A stretch of 16,564 nucleotides of DNA from Desulfobacterales bacterium (GTDB taxonomy: Bacteria > Desulfobacterota > Desulfobacteria > Desulfobacterales > Desulfosalsimonadaceae): assembly GCA_018224315.1 (NCBI GenBank), contig JAGTVF010000111.1, positions 1 to 16,564 of the forward strand. The letters are read 5' to 3'. The translations under genes were made by a program, and so were the position numbers. Below, one piece after another: positions 1 through 7,334 of the stretch. Numbering within the stretch: position 1 is the stretch's first letter; every line of letters begins with the position of its first letter. The notes beneath the pieces were generated by a model. That model saw nothing but the letters and a program-made list of their open reading frames with translations. It had not been told where the DNA came from and searched no databases.

Positions 1-414
1 GGGGAAATGAGCGGCCACATATTTTTTGCCGACCGCTACTTCGGCTTTGACGACGCGGTTTACGCCACATGCCGGCTTCTGGAAATTCTTTCGGAAAGCG
101 GTGCCACCATCGATGAACTGCTAAGCGATGTCCCGGAAACCGTGAGCACCCCTGAAATCCGGGTGGAGTGCGGCGATGAGGTCAAATTTGACGTAGTGGA
201 GCGGGCCCGGCAGGTTTTGGCGGATCAGTATCAGGTCATTGACATTGACGGGGTGAGAATTGTATTTGACGACGGATGGGGGCTTGTGCGCGCATCCAAC
301 ACCCAGCCGGCCCTTGTCATGCGCTTTGAGGCCCTGTCGCAAAACCGCCTGGATGCCATCCGAAACACTGTGGAAAACACCATTTCCCGGGTGCAGCATG
401 AAATCCGGGGGTAA
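1..414 (+). CDS. Phosphomannomutase/phosphoglucomutase, C-terminal part (5' truncated by window)
   Basis: This is the C-terminal end of an alpha-D-phosphohexomutase, which interconverts hexose 1- and 6-phosphates (mannose or glucose) to supply sugar nucleotides for surface polysaccharide. The frame is open from base 1 and reads G-E-M-S-G-H from there, the family's sugar-binding motif (GEMSGH), so the ATG at base 7 is an internal methionine and not the start. The C-terminal phosphate-binding loop R-A-S-N-T-Q-P lies at 289-309, followed by a typical R-F-E-A strand. About 137 residues are visible of an expected 450-470. The stop is TAA at 412-414. Domain 4 looks intact. Mannose or glucose preference cannot be told from this fragment. 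The family call is firm; a gene name such as manB or algC would be a guess. Confidence 0.9.
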   Translation, partial: GEMSGHIFFADRYFGFDDAVYATCRLLEILSESGATIDELLSDVPETVSTPEIRVECGDEVKFDVVERARQVLADQYQVIDIDGVRIVFDDGWGLVRASNTQPALVMRFEALSQNRLDAIRNTVENTISRVQHEIRG

Positions 415-427
415 ACCGCGGCTGTGA

Positions 428-458
428 CCCGGCCTGGAAAGGCCTGGTTTGATTTTTC
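428..458 (+). terminator. Possible Rho-independent terminator after the phosphohexomutase gene
   Basis: A 5-bp perfect stem (GGCCT at 431-435, AGGCC at 440-444) with a GGAA loop can be extended by two G-C pairs past one mismatch (428-429 with 446-447). It is followed by a T-rich stretch (448-458, TTTGATTTTT). It lies 14 bp after the stop codon. The stem is short and the T-run is broken, so it is a modest candidate. Confidence 0.4.
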
Positions 459-467
459 TCAAAAGTC

Positions 468-521
468 TTTTGGTTATACAAAAATGCGCTGGATTTCCAT
501 TGCATTTTCAGATAACCAGGA
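468..521 (+). promoter_or_regulatory. Long stacked hairpin in the spacer upstream of serA
   Basis: Nested inverted repeats form one elongated hairpin: TGGTTAT (471-477) with ATAACCA (512-518), then after a 3x3 internal loop AAAATGC (481-487) with GCATTTT (502-508), then TGG (490-492) with CCA (497-499) around a 4-nt loop. Two G-U pairs and one A-U pair may extend the base to 468-521. No T-run follows on the plus strand, so it is not a standard terminator. It ends about 48 nt before the serA ribosome binding site. Whether it acts as RNA in the serA leader or as a DNA operator is unknown; no convincing sigma-70 promoter could be placed in this spacer. Confidence 0.5.
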
Positions 522-580
522 AAAAAACGCATTGGATCGGCAACTGAATCGAAACATATCGGGACTGTGGAGGTTTGTGA

Positions 581-2161
581 ATGAAGGTACTTGTCAGTGA
601 CAATCTGGGTGAAGCCGGAATTGAAATATTTAAGGCCGCCGGGGTGGATCTGGATGTGAAAACCGGGCTTTCGCCCGAAGAACTCAAGGCTGAGATCGGG
701 CCTTACCATGCCCTGGTGATCCGCAGTGCCACCCGGGTGACCGATGACCTGCTGGAAGCCGCCAAAAACCTGAAAGTGGTGGGCCGGGCCGGCATCGGCC
801 TGGATAACGTGGATATTCCTGCGGCCACCCGCAGGGGCGTGGTGGTCATGAACACCCCGGGCGGAAACGTGGTGACAACAGCCGAGCACGCCATTGCCAT
901 GATGCTTTCTTTGACCCGCAATATTGCCCAGGGCACCAGCTCCTTAAAAGCCGGCCGGTGGGAGAAGAAAAAACTCATGGGCCGGGAAATCTATAACAAA
1001 ACCCTGGGTGTGATCGGATTTGGCAAGATCGGTTCCGTGGTTGCAGACCGGGCCCGGGGCCTGAAGATGAAAGTGCTGGTCTATGATCCGGTGGTCCAGG
1101 ACGAGGTCATCGAAAAGCAGGGATTTGAATCCGTCCGTTTGGATGCGCTTTACGCCCGGGCCGATTATATCACCATCCATGTGCCCAAAAACAAGGACAC
1201 CGCCAACATGATCAATTCAGAAGCCCTGTCAAAAATGAAAGACGGGGTCATGATCATCAACTGCGCCCGGGGCGGTATTGTGGACGAAGACGCCCTGCAT
1301 GAGGCGCTTGAATCCGGCAAGGCGGCCGGTGCGGCCTTAGATGTGTTTGCCCAGGAACCCCCGCCGGCTGACCTCCGGCTGCTGCAATCCGATAAGGTGG
1401 CCCTGACCCCCCACCTGGGCGCATCCACATTCGAAGCCCAGACCAATGTGGCTGTGGCCGTGGCCAACCAAATCGTGGAATACCTCAAACACAACAATGT
1501 GGTCAACGCTGTCAACGTGCCCTCCATTTCCGGCCAGGCCCTGGAGCAGCTCGGGCCTTTTATCAACCTGGCCGAAAAAATGGGCCTGCTTCAGGCCCAG
1601 TTCATGACCGAACAAATCAAGGAAATCAACATCGTCTACAATGGCGATTTTTTCGGATATGACCTGATGCCCGTGACCACCGCCTTTATCCAGGGATTGC
1701 TGAGCTACCGGCTCGGCGGTGAGGTCAATGCGGTCAACGCCTACACCATTGCCAAGGAGCGGGGCATTAAAATCACGGAATCCAGCTCTGCGGAAACCAC
1801 CGATTACCTGCACATGATCACCACCAAAATCACGGGGCCGGACAAAACCCTGAATGTGGCCGGAACGGTTTTTGGCAAAAGCGATCCGCGCATTGTCCGC
1901 ATTGATGATTTCCGCATTGAAATCATCCCCAAAGGCCACCTGGCCCTGATTCACAATCTGGACGAACCCGGGGCCATCGGCAGCATCGGAACCACCCTGG
2001 GTGATCACAATATCAATATTTCCAGGATGCAGGTGGGACTGGAAGAAGGCGGGGAACACAATGTTATTTTGCTGCGCACCGACACGCCCATTTCCCAGAA
2101 CGTGGTTGACGCGCTGATGACCCTGCCCAAGGTCAAATCCGTAAAAACCATGGAACTATAA
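581..2161 (+). CDS. serA: D-3-phosphoglycerate dehydrogenase (long form with ACT domain)
   Basis: It catalyses the first step of serine synthesis, NAD-dependent oxidation of 3-phosphoglycerate to 3-phosphohydroxypyruvate in the cytosol. At 526 residues it has the length of the long (type I) enzymes. Order of domains: substrate-binding part 1-~100, NAD-binding Rossmann domain ~100-285 with G-F-G-K-I-G at 146-151, rest of the substrate domain to ~310, an intervening allosteric (ASB) domain ~320-450, and a C-terminal ACT domain ~454-526 that normally binds serine for feedback inhibition. Catalytic residues are Arg230 (INCARGG), Glu259 (FAQEP) and His278 (PHLGAST). ATG start with GGAGG at 569-573, 7 nt upstream. 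It is followed after 23 nt by a DUF1844 gene, probably co-transcribed. Nothing is missing from the active site. Confidence 0.97.
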   Translation: MKVLVSDNLGEAGIEIFKAAGVDLDVKTGLSPEELKAEIGPYHALVIRSATRVTDDLLEAAKNLKVVGRAGIGLDNVDIPAATRRGVVVMNTPGGNVVTTAEHAIAMMLSLTRNIAQGTSSLKAGRWEKKKLMGREIYNKTLGVIGFGKIGSVVADRARGLKMKVLVYDPVVQDEVIEKQGFESVRLDALYARADYITIHVPKNKDTANMINSEALSKMKDGVMIINCARGGIVDEDALHEALESGKAAGAALDVFAQEPPPADLRLLQSDKVALTPHLGASTFEAQTNVAVAVANQIVEYLKHNNVVNAVNVPSISGQALEQLGPFINLAEKMGLLQAQFMTEQIKEINIVYNGDFFGYDLMPVTTAFIQGLLSYRLGGEVNAVNAYTIAKERGIKITESSSAETTDYLHMITTKITGPDKTLNVAGTVFGKSDPRIVRIDDFRIEIIPKGHLALIHNLDEPGAIGSIGTTLGDHNINISRMQVGLEEGGEHNVILLRTDTPISQNVVDALMTLPKVKSVKTMEL

Positions 2162-2184
2162 GATCAAAAGGGAGAAAACCGGAT

Positions 2185-2487
2185 ATGGCACAAACAGACA
2201 AAGGAAGCGATCCAAATCCGCATTCCGGTTTTGTGATGCCGGAAATCAACTTTATCACCTTTCTTTTGTCGTTAAATTCGTCGGCCCTGGTTCACCTGGG
2301 CCAGCATCCGGATCCCACCAGCGGGGCCACGGCCAAAAATCTGTCCGTGGCCAAGCAGACCATTGACGTGATTGCCATGCTGGAGAAAAAGACCCGGGGC
2401 AACCTCAACGAGGAGGAAAAGCGCTTATTGACAAACGTTTTGTATGAATTACGTTTGCTGTATGTCAAAGAAACCGGCGGTGAATAA
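2185..2487 (+). CDS. DUF1844 family small protein
   Basis: A 100-residue cytosolic protein of the DUF1844 family, whose function is not known. The sequence shows the family hallmarks as I recall them: a hydrophobic helix around residues 20-40 (FITFLLSLNSSALVHLG), then HPDP, and a helical second half with AKQTID and LEKKTRGNL-EEEKRLL. There is no signal peptide or catalytic motif. The ATG is preceded by GGGAG at about 2170-2174. It sits 23 nt after serA and 57 nt before the serine protease gene, all on one strand, so it is likely part of the same transcript. The context gives no clear hint of its job. Confidence 0.85.
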   Translation: MAQTDKGSDPNPHSGFVMPEINFITFLLSLNSSALVHLGQHPDPTSGATAKNLSVAKQTIDVIAMLEKKTRGNLNEEEKRLLTNVLYELRLLYVKETGGE

Positions 2488-2544
2488 GCCGGTTGGCGAC
2501 AGCGCAAGCGATTTGCAATCCATCCATAAGGAGGCAGGCCAACG

Positions 2545-4014
2545 ATGAAAAACCATTACAAACCAGCCGGACGGCTGTCTGTGATTATGGTCGCAGCGGT
2601 GATGGCCGCAGCCGGAATTTTTCTTATGCCCCAGCCGCACGCCATTTCTGCGGCCGGCTCCCAGCCGGAACAGCAAACCATGGTGCCCGCCAGTTTCACC
2701 GAACTGGCAGAGCAGGCCGGGCCGTCGGTGGTCAATATCCGGACCGTGAAAACCGTTGACAACGGGGGGCAGGTGTTCCGGCATTTTTTCGGACCCCAGG
2801 GTCCCAATCAGGGCAGTCCGTTTGATGAATTTTTCGATCGTTTCTTCGAGCAGCAGGACCCGCGCGAATTCAAGCAAAGAAGCCTGGGTTCCGGTTTTAT
2901 CCTGGACCGGGAAGGTCATATTGTCACCAACAATCATGTGATTGAAAATGCCGACCAGATCCAGGTAAAGCTCAAAAACGGCAATGAGTATGATGCGCAG
3001 ATCATCGGCACTGATCCCAACACGGATCTGGCCCTGATCAAAATCGAAGCCGATGAGAAACTGCCGTCTCTGGACCTTGGCAATTCCAAAAACATCAAAA
3101 TCGGCCAGTGGGTGGTGGCCATCGGCAATCCCTTCGGCCTGGAGCACACAGTGACCGCCGGCATTGTCAGCGCCAAGGGAAGGGTTATCGGCGCCGGGCC
3201 CTATGATGATTTCATCCAGACAGACGCCTCCATTAATCCGGGAAACAGCGGCGGCCCGCTGCTGAACATGAAAGGCGAGGTCATCGGCATTAACACCGCC
3301 ATTGTCGCAGGCGGCAAGGGAATCGGGTTTGCCATCCCATCGAGTATGGCCAAAGATATCATTGCCCAGTTGAAAGAAAGCGGAGAGGTGACCCGGGGAT
3401 GGCTCGGTGTGGCCATCCAGGAACTCAATGATGAACTCAGGCAATATTATGATGTGGATCAGGGGGTGATGATCAGCCAGGTATTTCAAGGCGATCCGGC
3501 GGACAAGGCCGGCATCAAACCCAATGACATCATCGTGGCTGTCAACGGCAAGTCTGTGGACTCGCCCAGGGAGCTTTCCCGGCGCATTGCCGAGATCAAG
3601 CCCGGAAAAAAAGCAGAAATCAAATTGATCCGTGAAGGCCAAACCCGGACAATGGACGTTGAAATCGCCAAGCGGGAAGAAGAAAAGCTTGCCGGTCGCA
3701 GCCCGGGCCAGGGGCCCGGAAGCATGGAAGAGGCGGAACTGGGCCTGGAAGTAACGGATTTGAGCCGGGAGATGGCACAGCAGCTCAACCTTGATCAAAC
3801 CCGGGGCGTGATTGTCAGACAGGTTGCCCCGGACAGCAAGGCGGCTGAAGCCGGATTCCGGAAAGGCGATATCATCCGTGAGATCAACCATGAAAAGATC
3901 AGCTCGGTTCCGGATTTTCAAAAGATCATCCAGGATGCAGCGTCCGGCCAGAGCCTTTATTTTTATGTGCTGCGGCCCCGGCAGGGCATTACCGTCATCA
4001 AACTGACCAAATAA
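2545..4014 (+). CDS. Do-family periplasmic serine endoprotease (DegQ/MucD type)
   Basis: An HtrA-family protease/chaperone that degrades or refolds damaged envelope proteins. It is 489 residues long. Residues 1-~37 form a Sec signal peptide (basic start, hydrophobic core ~11-28, small residues AISAAG at 34-39), placing it in the periplasm. The trypsin-like domain carries the triad His131 (TNNHVI), Asp161 (TDLALIKI) and Ser235 (NPGNSGGPL). PDZ1 covers about 285-372 and PDZ2 about 396-487, with the carboxylate-binding G-L-G/E-L-G-L starts. The short loop between ~73 and 112 resembles DegQ/MucD rather than DegP with its long LA loop, so degP would be an overcall. ATG start with TAAGGAGG at 2527-2534. 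Its stop is only 9 nt before ispE. Confidence 0.95.
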   Translation: MKNHYKPAGRLSVIMVAAVMAAAGIFLMPQPHAISAAGSQPEQQTMVPASFTELAEQAGPSVVNIRTVKTVDNGGQVFRHFFGPQGPNQGSPFDEFFDRFFEQQDPREFKQRSLGSGFILDREGHIVTNNHVIENADQIQVKLKNGNEYDAQIIGTDPNTDLALIKIEADEKLPSLDLGNSKNIKIGQWVVAIGNPFGLEHTVTAGIVSAKGRVIGAGPYDDFIQTDASINPGNSGGPLLNMKGEVIGINTAIVAGGKGIGFAIPSSMAKDIIAQLKESGEVTRGWLGVAIQELNDELRQYYDVDQGVMISQVFQGDPADKAGIKPNDIIVAVNGKSVDSPRELSRRIAEIKPGKKAEIKLIREGQTRTMDVEIAKREEEKLAGRSPGQGPGSMEEAELGLEVTDLSREMAQQLNLDQTRGVIVRQVAPDSKAAEAGFRKGDIIREINHEKISSVPDFQKIIQDAASGQSLYFYVLRPRQGITVIKLTK

Positions 4015-4023
4015 ATATTTCCC

Positions 4024-4881
4024 GTGGAAATCCAGGCTCCGGCAAAAATCAACCTGTTCCTGGATGTCATCGGCAAACGAACGGACGGATATCATGAACT
4101 CCGGTCTTTGATGTGCCCCATCGGAATTTATGATACCGTCCGTTTGTCATGTGAGCCCGCAGACACCCCGGCCGATATCACTGTTGCCTGTACCCATCCG
4201 GACGTGCCGTCGGGCCGGGCCAACCTGGCATGGTCGGCCGCATCGGCCTTTTTTGCCGAAACCGGTTTTTCAGCCAGAACAACTGTTGCCATCGACAAAC
4301 ACATTCCCGTGGGCGCGGGACTGGGCGGGGGCAGCAGCGATGCGGCGGCTGTGCTTGCCGGATTAAACCGCTTTTTTAACCACCCCCTTTCCACAGACCG
4401 GCTAATGTCCATTGGCCGCTGCCTTGGTGCGGATGTGCCGTTTTTTATCCACGGCCGTCCGGCCCTTGCCACCGGCATTGGCGAAAAACTTTCGCCCTGG
4501 CCCGATCTGCCCTTGTTTTACCTTGTGCTCATCTATCCCAACTGCCCCGTATCCACGGGTGAAGTCTATAAAAAGTTGAATTTGGCATTGACAAAAAACA
4601 AAAAAATAACTACAAAATTTACTTTCGAATCGGGCTGGGAAGCCGACTTCGCAAGGCAGCTCTACAATGCGCTTGAAGCGCCGGCCATGCAGCTTTGCCC
4701 GGAAATCCGCCAGGCCAAGCAGGCACTGATGAATTCCGGGGCTCTGGCGTCATTGATGAGCGGCAGCGGGTCCTCGGTATTCGGGATTTTTGAAGACGCC
4801 GGACAGGCCGGAAAGGCATTTGATGCATTATCTGAACGTTGCCATTCATGGCAGGTGTTTCAAACCCGGTTGCTATATTAA
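4024..4881 (+). CDS. ispE: 4-diphosphocytidyl-2-C-methyl-D-erythritol kinase
   Basis: A GHMP-fold kinase that phosphorylates CDP-methylerythritol in the MEP (non-mevalonate) route to isoprenoids. It has 285 residues, normal for the family. Motif 1 [10 protein letters not shown] (6-15) contains catalytic Lys8; the ATP-binding glycine-rich loop [13 protein letters not shown] lies at 95-107; GADVPFF (135-141) contains catalytic Asp137; the last motif is [10 protein letters not shown] near the C-terminus. The start is GTG at 4024, 9 nt after the protease stop. No good Shine-Dalgarno site is visible, but the protein then begins exactly as relatives do and no better start exists, so translation may be coupled to the upstream gene. 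It is followed by tRNA-Gln. Confidence 0.95.
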   Translation: MEIQAPAKINLFLDVIGKRTDGYHELRSLMCPIGIYDTVRLSCEPADTPADITVACTHPDVPSGRANLAWSAASAFFAETGFSARTTVAIDKHIPVGAGLGGGSSDAAAVLAGLNRFFNHPLSTDRLMSIGRCLGADVPFFIHGRPALATGIGEKLSPWPDLPLFYLVLIYPNCPVSTGEVYKKLNLALTKNKKITTKFTFESGWEADFARQLYNALEAPAMQLCPEIRQAKQALMNSGALASLMSGSGSSVFGIFEDAGQAGKAFDALSERCHSWQVFQTRLLY

Positions 4882-4920
4882 TTGCGCCCGCAGGGCGAAA
4901 AAGTGCCAGCCACCGGTTGC

Positions 4921-4995
4921 TGGGGCGTAGTCAAGCGGTAAGACACAGGATTTTGGTTCCTGCATTCGGAGGTTCGAATCCTCCCGCCCCAGCCA
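4921..4995 (+). tRNA. tRNA-Gln (anticodon UUG), CCA encoded
   Basis: A full cloverleaf can be folded by eye. Acceptor stem TGGGGCG (4921-4927) pairs with CGCCCCA (4985-4991), 7 bp; discriminator G at 4992 and CCA encoded at 4993-4995. Anticodon stem CAGGA (4946-4950) with TCCTG encloses the loop TTTTGGT, giving anticodon TTG at 4953-4955. T-arm GGAGG / TTCGAAT / CCTCC is perfect. UUG reads CAA and, by wobble, CAG. The gene sits between ispE and prs, 39 nt after one and 53 nt before the other, in the same direction, so it is probably cut from a mixed mRNA/tRNA transcript. Confidence 0.97.
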
Positions 4996-5033
4996 TTTCA
5001 CAATCGGTTTCACCAGAAATTTTCAACCCCGGG

Positions 5034-5040
5034 AAAGGGG
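5034..5040 (+). promoter_or_regulatory. Ribosome binding site that sets the prs start
   Basis: AAAGGGG (5034-5040) lies 8 nt before the GTG at 5049 and fixes that codon as the prs start. The reading frame stays open upstream through the tRNA, but that part is not coding. The GGGG (5037-5040) could pair with CCCC at 5027-5030 in a very small hairpin that would hide the site. Confidence 0.6.
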
Positions 5041-5048
5041 AAGTAAAC

Positions 5049-5993
5049 GTGGAGAACAACGGATATATCATTTTTTCCGGATTATCCAATCCGCAGCTGG
5101 CAGAATCTGTCTGCAGTTATTTAAACCAGCCCCTGGGCAATGCCAAGGTCAAACGCTTCAGCGACGGGGAAGTGCAGATCGAAATCGATGACAACGTCCG
5201 GGCCAAAGACGTGTTTGTGATGCAGTCCACGTGCTACCCGGTCAATGATCATCTTGTGGAGCTTCTGCTGATGATCGATGCGTTCAAGCGGTCCTCTGCC
5301 AGACGGATCACGGCCGTCATCCCCTATTTCGGCTATGCCCGCCAGGACAAAAAAGTGGCCCCCAGGGTGCCCATCAGCGCAAAACTGGTTGCCGACCTGC
5401 TGACCACCGCAGGGGCCAACCGTGTGATCACCATGGATCTGCATGCCGGACAAATCCAGGGTTTTTTCGATATTCCCGTGGACAATTTGTTTGCCGCCCC
5501 GGTTCTCATTAATCACATGCGCCGGCAGTTTTCCGATGACCTGGTGATCGTCTCGCCGGATGCCGGCGGCGTGGAACGGGCCCGGGCTTTTGCCAAACGA
5601 TTAAATGCAGGTCTGGCCATCATTGACAAGCGCCGGTCAGCCCCCAACCAGGCCAAGGCCATGGCGGTGATCGGAAACGTGGAAGGCAAAAAAGCCCTGA
5701 TTCTCGACGATATGGCAGACACTGCCGGCACCCTGACCGAAGCAGCCAACGCGATTTCCGCCAACGGCGCCAAAGAAGTCCATGCCTGCTGCACCCATGC
5801 TGTGCTCTCAGGGCCGGCCATTGACCGCATCAATGAATCAAGCCTGAAATCCATGGTGATCACCGACACCATACCATTATCGGGCAAACCCAAAACATGC
5901 GATAAAATCACCGTGCTCAGCATTGCCGAATTGTTTGGCGAGGCCATTTACCGCAGCCACACCGGTGATTCCGTGACATCATTGTTTATCTGA
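5049..5993 (+). CDS. prs: Ribose-phosphate diphosphokinase (PRPP synthetase)
   Basis: It transfers diphosphate from ATP to ribose 5-phosphate, making PRPP for purines, pyrimidines, histidine, tryptophan and NAD. From the GTG at 5049 it has 314 residues, the standard class I length. Visible features: [10 protein letters not shown] (37-46), the ARQDKK ATP loop (97-102), the catalytic flexible-loop region with His132 in [11 protein letters not shown] (130-140) and Lys194 in DKRR, and the PRPP-binding loop DDMADTAGT (220-228). The N-terminal half starts as in relatives ([13 protein letters not shown]). It lies after tRNA-Gln and 41 nt before rplY. The pair prs-rplY-pth is a common bacterial neighbourhood. 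Confidence 0.96.
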   Translation: MENNGYIIFSGLSNPQLAESVCSYLNQPLGNAKVKRFSDGEVQIEIDDNVRAKDVFVMQSTCYPVNDHLVELLLMIDAFKRSSARRITAVIPYFGYARQDKKVAPRVPISAKLVADLLTTAGANRVITMDLHAGQIQGFFDIPVDNLFAAPVLINHMRRQFSDDLVIVSPDAGGVERARAFAKRLNAGLAIIDKRRSAPNQAKAMAVIGNVEGKKALILDDMADTAGTLTEAANAISANGAKEVHACCTHAVLSGPAIDRINESSLKSMVITDTIPLSGKPKTCDKITVLSIAELFGEAIYRSHTGDSVTSLFI

Positions 5994-6034
5994 TCCATCG
6001 CGCTGCAAAAAGACATTTATTTGGAGGATACATT

Positions 6035-6706
6035 TTGGATATTATCAAATTAAACGCTCAACCCCGCCGGGAAACCGGCAAGGGGGCAGCCCGGAGCCTG
6101 CGGCGTGCAGGCCGCATTCCGGCCGTACTCTACGGAGCCGATATCGAAAGCCAGCCCCTGTCGGTCGGTATCCAGGAGCTGGAACGGATGTTTAACAATC
6201 CCCGGTTTACCCGGGGGCTGATCAACCTGGCCGTGGAAAATGCCGGAAATCGCCGGCAGACGGTCATGATCAAGGAATTCCAGCGCGATCCGGTCAAAGA
6301 CCATTACATCCACATTGATTTTTTTGAAATCAAGATGGATCAGAAAATTTCAGTGATGGTTCCGGTGACCACCGCCGGCACATCCAATGGCGTGGAGGAA
6401 GGCGGCATCCTGCAGATCATCCGGAGGGAACTGGAAGTCTACTGCCTGCCGGCCAATATTCCGGAACAAATTGAAATCGATATCTCTGCCATGGAAATGG
6501 GCGATTCGGTGCATGTCAGCGAGGTGCCGCTGCCCGAAAACGTGGAAATTCCCTATGAAGTCGATTTCACGATTCTCACGGTTGTCAGCCCGAAGATGGA
6601 AGAGCCTGAAGAAGAAGTTCTGGAAGAAGAAGGCCTTGAAGAAGGCGAAGAGGCTGCCGGTGATGAAGGCGCAGATGCCGAATCCGGAGATGAGGCCCAA
6701 GAATAA
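6035..6706 (+). CDS. rplY: Large ribosomal subunit protein bL25, CTC/TL5 form with acidic tail
   Basis: It binds 5S rRNA in the central protuberance of the 50S subunit. The two-domain CTC/TL5 form is seen: N-terminal 5S-binding domain ~1-95 (RRETGKGAARSLRRAGRIPA at 11-30, AVLYG at 30-34, QRDP..DHYIHIDFFEI to 99) and a beta-rich C-terminal domain ~100-187. A tail at 189-223 has 19 Asp/Glu in 35 residues; such tails are common in this subfamily. The start is TTG at 6035, with GGAGG at 6023-6027 and 7 nt spacing; no ATG or GTG fits the family's N-terminus. Its stop is 2 nt before the pth start, so the two are probably translationally coupled. Confidence 0.95.
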   Translation: MDIIKLNAQPRRETGKGAARSLRRAGRIPAVLYGADIESQPLSVGIQELERMFNNPRFTRGLINLAVENAGNRRQTVMIKEFQRDPVKDHYIHIDFFEIKMDQKISVMVPVTTAGTSNGVEEGGILQIIRRELEVYCLPANIPEQIEIDISAMEMGDSVHVSEVPLPENVEIPYEVDFTILTVVSPKMEEPEEEVLEEEGLEEGEEAAGDEGADAESGDEAQE

Positions 6707-6708
6707 CC

Positions 6709-7302
6709 GTGCAGGCCAAAACCTGGCTGATTGCCGGACTGGGCAACCCTGGGCCCGCATATGCCCGCACCCGGCACAATGTGGGTTTTCTTGCCGCTGA
6801 GAATGCAGCCATGCGTTGCAGCGTGGCCATGGAACAGAACAAATTCAAGGTTCGGTTTGGCCGGGGCCGGCGAGGCAGCAACAAAATAATCATCGCCCAG
6901 CCCCTGGATTACATGAACCGAAGCGGGCCGCCGCTTCGCCGGATTGCAGATTATTTCGGCATAGAGACCGGACAGATTCTGGTCATACATGATGATTTGG
7001 ATATAGAAAAAGGACAAATCAAATTTAAAGAGAAAGGAGGTCATGGAGGGCACAACGGCATCAAATCGATCATGGAAGCCTTTTCGTCAGGAGGTTTTCC
7101 AAGGCTTCGAATCGGCATCGGAAGACCTGCGCCGCCGATAGACGTCACGGACTGGGTTCTTGGCAGGTTCACGCCTGAAGAGCAACGTTTCTTCGACCCC
7201 GTTATTGAACTTGCAGGAAAAGCCGTGATAACAATGATCGATAAAGGTTTGCCGGTTGCAATGAATCGTTTCAATCAAAAAGCAGGTTCTCTAGGTGTCT
7301 GA
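6709..7302 (+). CDS. pth: Peptidyl-tRNA hydrolase
   Basis: It cleaves the ester bond of peptidyl-tRNA released from stalled ribosomes, recycling tRNA in the cytosol. It has 197 residues, normal for bacterial Pth. The active-site residues are all present: Asn13 and His23 in GLGNPGPAYARTRHNVGF, Asn70 in DYMNRSG, Asp96 in HDDLD, and Asn116 in GGHNGIKS. The start is GTG at 6709, 2 nt after the rplY stop, with no strong ribosome binding site of its own. The next in-frame ATG lies inside the conserved fold, so GTG is the only sensible start. Function with prs and rplY fits the known neighbourhood. Confidence 0.96.
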   Translation: MQAKTWLIAGLGNPGPAYARTRHNVGFLAAENAAMRCSVAMEQNKFKVRFGRGRRGSNKIIIAQPLDYMNRSGPPLRRIADYFGIETGQILVIHDDLDIEKGQIKFKEKGGHGGHNGIKSIMEAFSSGGFPRLRIGIGRPAPPIDVTDWVLGRFTPEEQRFFDPVIELAGKAVITMIDKGLPVAMNRFNQKAGSLGV

Positions 7303-7334
7303 TTTTTTTAACCTAAACTTTTAGGGAGGTAGGC

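Noticed and set aside
2492..2543. GTTGGC/GCCAAC inverted repeat around the ribosome binding site of the protease gene
   Set aside because: Only 6 bp with a 40-nt loop; easily expected by chance in GC-rich DNA.
2449..4095. A 548-codon open frame on the minus strand opposite the serine protease gene
   Set aside because: It is antisense to a protease with full triad and PDZ domains, shows no recognisable domain, and has the His/Asp/Gly-rich composition typical of shadow frames in GC-rich DNA.
4839..5048. N-terminal extension of the prs frame by 70 codons
   Set aside because: The extension runs through the tRNA-Gln gene, is not PRPP synthetase-like, and the GTG at 5049 has a ribosome binding site and the correct N-terminus.
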